A stretch of 36,569 nt of DNA. Source: CAVAVT01 sp963592185 (GTDB taxonomy: Bacteria; Bacillota; Negativicutes; Selenomonadales; Selenomonadaceae). The notes below the pieces were generated by a model that ran no database searches, was not told the origin of the DNA, and saw nothing but the letters and a program-made list of their open reading frames with translations. A program made the position numbers and the translations under genes. Every line of letters starts with the position of its first letter. Within the stretch, counting starts at the first letter, position 1. Shown here piece after piece: positions 32,832 through 36,569 of this stretch. The stretch is from positions 1 through 36,569 of the forward strand of contig CAVAVT010000013.1 in the NCBI GenBank assembly GCA_963592185.1, read 5' to 3'.

Positions 32832-33677
32832 ATGCATAAACTGGAAGAAGGTATTCTGGACCCCTCTGAAATCTATTTTTTACTTCCCTCAGATTTTGCA
32901 TCCAAAAATCTATACTGCCTGCAGCATATAGGAATATTCTATTGTGATACTAAGTATCATGTTACACATCCCTACTGGGAATCTATTTTAATTCTATTTA
33001 TTGATTCAGGCGCCTTGGAAGTTACATATGACGGCGAAACCTTCACTGCACATTCTGACGATATCGTCATTATTGACTGCCGAAAGGAACATAGTTATCA
33101 TGCTCTGAACAATCTTCAATTTCACTATTTTCATTTCACCGGTAATTCCAGTATTGCCTATATCAATTTAATCTATGAACTGAATCATGGGGCCTTGATA
33201 CACGGTGGACAAACCGGGATGCTTTCCAGCATGTTTACCAGTATGCTGAAAATTGCAAAGGGACAATCCAGCACGCAAAGTGAGCACCGGATATCTCTAT
33301 ATCTGCACATGCTCCTTTGTGAACTAGTAGAAAAATGCTCCGATGTCCACCCACTGGCAAATGAATCTATTGAAAAAGCTGTTAAATATATGGAAGACCA
33401 TATTAACCAAAACATTTCTTTGGACGAACTGGCTGAACATATCAATCTGAGCAAATTTTATTTCAATCGATATTTTAAGAAACACATGGGGCTGACACCC
33501 CATCAATACTTTATTAATATGAGGCTTCAAAATGCGAAACGTATGCTTGTAACCACATCTGCCTCCATTGAACAGGTAGCTGAAAACTGTGGTTTTGATA
33601 ATGCCTCGAATTTCATACGTTTATTTAAACAACGTGTCGGTATGACTCCTACAGTTTTTCGCAAAATTCCATTTTAA
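32832..33677 (+). CDS. AraC family transcriptional regulator
   Basis: This 281-residue regulator has an N-terminal cupin-like ligand domain (WESILILFIDSGALEVTYDGE near 50-70; HYFHFTG near 100) and a C-terminal double helix-turn-helix from about residue 180. The first HTH is ISLDELAEHINLSKFYFNRYF and the second SIEQVAENCGFDNASNFIRLF (each given only as location markers), ending in the usual GMTPTVFRK. It probably senses the sugar handled by the flanking genes and controls them and itself. AAAAGGAG precedes the ATG. It is divergent from the dehydrogenase gene and convergent with the isomerase gene. Confidence 0.94.
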   Translation: MHKLEEGILDPSEIYFLLPSDFASKNLYCLQHIGIFYCDTKYHVTHPYWESILILFIDSGALEVTYDGETFTAHSDDIVIIDCRKEHSYHALNNLQFHYFHFTGNSSIAYINLIYELNHGALIHGGQTGMLSSMFTSMLKIAKGQSSTQSEHRISLYLHMLLCELVEKCSDVHPLANESIEKAVKYMEDHINQNISLDELAEHINLSKFYFNRYFKKHMGLTPHQYFINMRLQNAKRMLVTTSASIEQVAENCGFDNASNFIRLFKQRVGMTPTVFRKIPF

Positions 33678-33683
33678 GCATAA

Positions 33684-33774
33684 AAAATCTGCAAAGAGAT
33701 TTTCTGAATATATCTGACCGAAGCACTTCACCTTATGTAATCAGATATTTGTTAGAAAACCCTTTGCAGATTTT
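33684..33774. terminator. Long imperfect inverted repeat between araC and the isomerase gene
   Basis: Arms of about 33-34 bases (33684-33717 and 33741-33774) begin with a perfect 13-bp stretch AAAATCTGCAAAG / CTTTGCAGATTTT and end with ATATCTGA / TCAGATAT, with a few mismatches and one-base offsets between. The loop is about 23 bases. Position between two converging genes suggests a bidirectional terminator, but the arms are unusually long and no strong T tract follows. Confidence 0.6.
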
Positions 33775-33793
33775 ACTTTGTTATTTAAAATTT

Positions 33794-34738
33794 TCAGAAA
33801 TCTCTTGGCATAACATCATGCAAAAAGTCAATAGATTTCTTGATTGCTGTTAATGCAGGCATAGTTTTATCTTCGATTTCCAAAGATACCGGCCCATCAT
33901 ACCCCATCATGCTGAGAACAGCAAAAAATTCTTTCCACCACTCTGCGCTTTCACCAAATCCAAGCGCAACATAATTCCAATATCGATGATTATAATCATC
34001 AAAGAATTTAGTTTCCAAGCCACCATTTGCTGCAAATCGGCCTCTTTCCTTGCGAAGGTCCTTCGCATGAACATGGTAAATTGCCTCTGCACCCAGCACT
34101 TTTGCCATTTCTATTCCATCTCCACCCATCCACATATGGTGGCTTGGATCAAGATTCATACCAATCATTGGACCGACCGCCTCACGAAGTTTCAGCAAAG
34201 TTTCTGCATTATATACGCACTGTGCCCCGTGATTTTCTAAAGCAATTGATGTAATACCATGATTTTCTGCATATTTTACCATATTTTTCCAATAAGGAAT
34301 CAGAACCTCTTCCCATTGATATTTCAGTGCACTCTGGCAGCTCATCGGCCAGCATGTTGTAATCCAATTTGCCGTTGTATCTGTTGCATTTCCTCCAGGA
34401 AGCCCGCTCATCATGACAATCTTGTGGACTCCCAACAGTTCTGCCAGCTCAAATGTTTTCTCAACCACTTCCTGATGCTTCTTGCCATATTCATTTGGAT
34501 CCAGCTGATTTCCCGAACAGTTAAGAGCTTCTATTTCCAGTCCGTTTGAATGGATGATATCCAGATACTTCTGTCGTGCAGCTGCGCTTATCAACATCTC
34601 ATCAAGGTTCATATGAGGTGCATTCGACCAGTTACCACATGCTATCTCCAGCGATTCAATTCCTATTTCAGCAGAAGTTTTTACCATTTCTTCAAACGGA
34701 AGGTATGCCAGACCATCTGTGTTTAAACACAATTTCAT
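33794..34738 (-). CDS. Sugar phosphate isomerase/epimerase family TIM-barrel protein
   Basis: This 314-residue protein of the xylose-isomerase-like (AP endonuclease 2) superfamily has likely metal ligands Glu-168 (IALENHG), Asp-197 (MNLDPSHH), His-224 (YHVHAKD) and a C-terminal Glu around 287-289 (SLEIED). Members include IolE/IolI, tagatose epimerases and uncharacterised sugar isomerases; the exact reaction is not visible. GHxNAP-like and GGLETKFFDDYNHRYW insertions differ from the well-known enzymes as far as I can recall. GGAG precedes the ATG by 8 bases. It is divergent from the GPH symporter across a 334-base regulatory region. Confidence 0.86.
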   Translation of the reverse strand: MKLCLNTDGLAYLPFEEMVKTSAEIGIESLEIACGNWSNAPHMNLDEMLISAAARQKYLDIIHSNGLEIEALNCSGNQLDPNEYGKKHQEVVEKTFELAELLGVHKIVMMSGLPGGNATDTTANWITTCWPMSCQSALKYQWEEVLIPYWKNMVKYAENHGITSIALENHGAQCVYNAETLLKLREAVGPMIGMNLDPSHHMWMGGDGIEMAKVLGAEAIYHVHAKDLRKERGRFAANGGLETKFFDDYNHRYWNYVALGFGESAEWWKEFFAVLSMMGYDGPVSLEIEDKTMPALTAIKKSIDFLHDVMPRDF

Positions 34739-34763
34739 ATCTATCTCTCCTTTATTTTTAATT

Positions 34764-34809
34764 GCTAAAACTCTCTAAGCATTGGTTGATATGTATCGAA
34801 AGTTTTAGC
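34764..34809. repeat. Spaced inverted repeat upstream of the isomerase gene
   Basis: GCTAAAACT (34764-34772) and its exact reverse complement AGTTTTAGC (34801-34809), 28 bases apart. It lies just upstream of the isomerase Shine-Dalgarno, in the expected promoter/leader region, and could be an operator pair or a leader stem. Confidence 0.5.
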
Positions 34810-34871
34810 TGGTGATTTGATGGTCTTAGTCTGAATCATTTCACATTTCTAAACAATCTCCATTCTTGTTA

Positions 34872-34914
34872 AAAAACATTCAAAAATTGCTAAGAGCAAT
34901 ATTTGAATGTTTTT
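34872..34914 (+). terminator. 20-bp hairpin with T tail in the isomerase/symporter intergenic region
   Basis: AAAAACATTCAAAAATTGCT (34872-34891), loop AAG, then its reverse complement with one mismatch (34895-34914), ending in TTTTT. It has terminator form but lies upstream of the symporter with no gene before it on either strand in that direction. It may end a small untranslated RNA, insulate the two divergent promoters, or be a leader attenuator if symporter transcription starts earlier than the -10 box marked at 35008. Confidence 0.6.
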
Positions 34915-34918
34915 CCAC

Positions 34919-34985
34919 AACAACAGCAATAAAAAAATCATCTTTTATATTGCATAATTTAATTACAGGCGCTTGAACAACAGCA
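34919..34985 (+). repeat. Direct repeat pair AACAACAGCA upstream of the symporter
   Basis: AACAACAGCA occurs at 34919-34928 and at 34976-34985 (57 bases apart), extended to AACAACAGCA(A/G)TAA. The second copy ends about 22 bases before a -10 box, a common position for AraC-type activator sites (inference). Confidence 0.5.
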
Positions 34986-35007
34986 GTAATAGTATCAATT
35001 AACTATC

Positions 35008-35013
35008 TATAAT
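35008..35013 (+). promoter_or_regulatory. -10 box of the symporter gene
   Basis: Perfect TATAAT with no recognisable -35 box at 16-18 bases, which is the pattern of an activator-dependent promoter. The rest of the 334-base gap 34739-35072 holds the repeats and hairpin listed separately and no open frame that I can support. Confidence 0.5.
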
Positions 35014-35033
35014 GAAATTTCAGATAATTCACA

Positions 35034-35051
35034 AGTATTTCTTGATTGCAA
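35034..35051. promoter_or_regulatory. Candidate operator, copy 2 of the 18-bp motif
   Basis: AGTATTTCTTGATTGCAA, 17 of 18 bases identical to the copy at 32728-32745. Here it lies between the -10 box and the Shine-Dalgarno of the symporter gene, so it may act as a repressor site or a leader RNA element. Confidence 0.6.
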
Positions 35052-35072
35052 AACTTAAAAAGGAGAATGCTT

Positions 35073-36473
35073 ATGTCAACTGCAATTTCTACTGAAACAG
35101 TTCAGATAAATTCATCTGAAAAACCTCTATCCTGGTTTACGCGAATTGCCTATGGCTGCGGAGACACAGCCTGCAATATTGTAATGGCCGGAATGGTCAA
35201 TTCCTTACTTACTTTATTTTATACAGATTATGCCGGTGTACCAATAGCTACGGTTGGCTTGGTACTTTTGATTTCACGTTTTTTTGATGGAACTTCCGAT
35301 GTTATAATGGGATTTCTTGTAGACAGAACCAACTCTCGCTTCGGAAAAGCAAGGCCTTGGATTCTATGGATGTCCGTTCCTTATGTAGTTTGTTCAGTTG
35401 CTCTATTTATGGTTCCACAGACATCGGAAACGTTGCAGTTCTGGTATATTTTTGTCACCTATAATCTGCTGGCTACTGTATGCTACACAGCAATCAACAT
35501 CCCTTATGGAACCTTATCTACCATGATGACACGTTCTTCCCATGAACGTGACATGCTTTCCGTAGTCCGTATGTCACTAGCTCCGGTTGGACGTCTTATT
35601 GCCGTTACCCTCTCCTTACCTGTAGTTAAATTATTCGGCGACACTCAGATGGCTTGGGTAGAAGCAATGGCCATGTGGTCTGCTCTTGCATTTATCCTTC
35701 TCATCTTCTGTTTTGTAAATTGCAAAGAAACAGTTCATCCTGTTGCTGTACAGACATCGAAAAAAGTAGGTATCAAAAAAAATCTGAAATCGCTTTTGGG
35801 AAACATTTATTTCTGGGCAACAATGCTGCTCTTAACCATAACAGTTGTTCAGCAGACTCTTGTAGGAACCTTAGCTCCATATTATTGTAAATATATTTTC
35901 GGTAATGATACTTGGTATAGCGCCCTGTATCTATGCGAAAATGTAACCCTTATTGTAGGTGCTCTCTTCTGCCCGATGCTTTTGAAAAAATTCAGCAAAC
36001 GAAATTTGTGTTTAGCCGGATGTATTTTTGCAGCTATATCTCAGGCACTGCTTCTTGTTGACCAGCATAGCAGTACATGGCTGGCTGTTGTTACAATTAT
36101 CCGTGCCATCGGACAGGCTCCCATTACTGCACTTGTCTGGGGAATGATGGGAGATGCTGTTGAATACGGCGAATGGAAATTTGGCATTCGTCAGGAAAGT
36201 CTGGTATTCGGTGGCGGATCTCTCGGTTTTAAAATTGGCAGTGGAATATCTGCTGCTTTGGTAACAGGCATTCTTGGTATGAGCGGATTTATCAGTTCAG
36301 CCACTGGAGGTGCTGCTCAGCCAGAATCTGCACATCAGATGATAATATATCTGTATCAGTACGGAATACTTTTTATCTGGATAGCTGCAATTATTATTTT
36401 GGCATTATATAAGCTGGATGATCGTTATCCGCAAATCATGAAAGATTTGAAAGCACGTGAGTCCGCAATGTAA
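35073..36473 (+). CDS. MFS transporter, glycoside-pentoside-hexuronide (GPH) cation symporter family
   Basis: This 466-residue, twelve-helix transporter has N-terminal WFTRIAYGCGDTACNIV, typical of MelB/GusB/XynP-type symporters, then FDGTSDVIMGFLVDRTNSRFGKARPWILW (location marker), containing the conserved cation-site aspartates and the GKxRPWxLW loop. Later, WGMMGDAVEYGEWKFGIRQE matches the conserved helix-10 region of GPH proteins. It should import a glycoside, pentoside or hexuronide with Na+ or H+. Earlier in-frame starts (TTG 35046, ATG 35067) are too close to or before the Shine-Dalgarno; the ATG seven bases after AAGGAG is chosen. It belongs functionally with the isomerase, dehydrogenase and AraC genes. 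Confidence 0.93.
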   Translation: MSTAISTETVQINSSEKPLSWFTRIAYGCGDTACNIVMAGMVNSLLTLFYTDYAGVPIATVGLVLLISRFFDGTSDVIMGFLVDRTNSRFGKARPWILWMSVPYVVCSVALFMVPQTSETLQFWYIFVTYNLLATVCYTAINIPYGTLSTMMTRSSHERDMLSVVRMSLAPVGRLIAVTLSLPVVKLFGDTQMAWVEAMAMWSALAFILLIFCFVNCKETVHPVAVQTSKKVGIKKNLKSLLGNIYFWATMLLLTITVVQQTLVGTLAPYYCKYIFGNDTWYSALYLCENVTLIVGALFCPMLLKKFSKRNLCLAGCIFAAISQALLLVDQHSSTWLAVVTIIRAIGQAPITALVWGMMGDAVEYGEWKFGIRQESLVFGGGSLGFKIGSGISAALVTGILGMSGFISSATGGAAQPESAHQMIIYLYQYGILFIWIAAIIILALYKLDDRYPQIMKDLKARESAM

Positions 36474-36514
36474 GTTTTTCACCTATTAAATTACATTTTT
36501 ATACTTGGCATACT

Positions 36515-36547
36515 AAAAATCCGGGACAAATTCGTCCCGGATTTTTT
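36515..36547 (+). terminator. Terminator after the symporter gene
   Basis: AAAAATCCGGGAC (36515-36527) pairs with GTCCCGGATTTTT, loop of 6 bases, ending in a run of T. It closes the accessory locus at the right edge of the window. Confidence 0.92.
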
Positions 36548-36569
36548 GCCATATAACGAGGAAAAAGAT

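Noticed and set aside
1..36569. CRISPR arrays, insertion sequences, prophage genes or toxin-antitoxin pairs
   Set aside because: I saw no regularly spaced repeats, transposase or phage-type proteins, or short toxin-antitoxin gene pairs while reading both strands.

Overview
The window reads as a chromosomal segment of an AT-rich (by eye, low-40s % GC), anaerobe-type Firmicute, most probably a non-sporulating member of the Negativicutes (Selenomonas/Megamonas/Anaerovibrio-like). This placement is inference from gene order. The blocks aroQ-pepP-efp, asp23-amaP-nusB-xseAB-ispA-dxs-tlyA-nadK-argR-recN, ireB-ruvX-DUF1292-mltG and scpA-scpB are classic Firmicute arrangements. The sporulation genes that spore formers carry at two of these joints (spoIIIA between efp and asp23; spoIVB/spo0A after recN) are absent. 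No mobile element, CRISPR array or rRNA gene was found.

Layout. 1-132: two minus-strand tRNA genes (Gly, cut by the window edge, and Asp) behind a near-perfect sigma-A promoter. 274-1407: a membrane acyltransferase. 1414-2761: a tryptophan T-box leader and trpS. 2816-20853: a long run of minus-strand housekeeping genes. Its upstream half (mltG-trmR-trhP-aroQ-pepP-efp) covers cell-wall termination, tRNA wobble-uridine modification, shikimate and translation functions and ends at a terminator. Its downstream half (asp23 to scpB) covers envelope stress, transcription antitermination, exonuclease VII, isoprenoid precursors, NAD phosphorylation, arginine control, DNA repair and chromosome condensation. 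An intrinsic terminator/attenuator splits it between nusB and xseA. 20953-22031: ireB-ruvX-DUF1292, where DUF1292 has its own strong promoter. 22143-24028: dapB-asd (aspartate/lysine pathway). 24173-29601: recG, pckA and thrC, each apparently with its own promoter. 29876-31765: glutamine-dependent nadE on the plus strand.

31882-36473 is the accessory part: a short-chain dehydrogenase, an AraC-family regulator, a xylose-isomerase-like TIM-barrel enzyme and a GPH-type cation:sugar symporter in alternating orientations. An 18-bp motif present twice with one mismatch (in front of the dehydrogenase/araC pair and in front of the symporter), together with repeats and a 20-bp hairpin in the 334-bp isomerase/symporter intergenic region, suggests one regulon for uptake and oxidation/isomerisation of an unidentified sugar, polyol or sugar acid. 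This is the part of the window most likely to be undescribed.

Many starts were moved from the longest open frame to the codon that sits correctly behind a visible Shine-Dalgarno sequence. TTG or GTG starts are inferred for the M50 peptidase, xseA, scpB, dapB and thrC.
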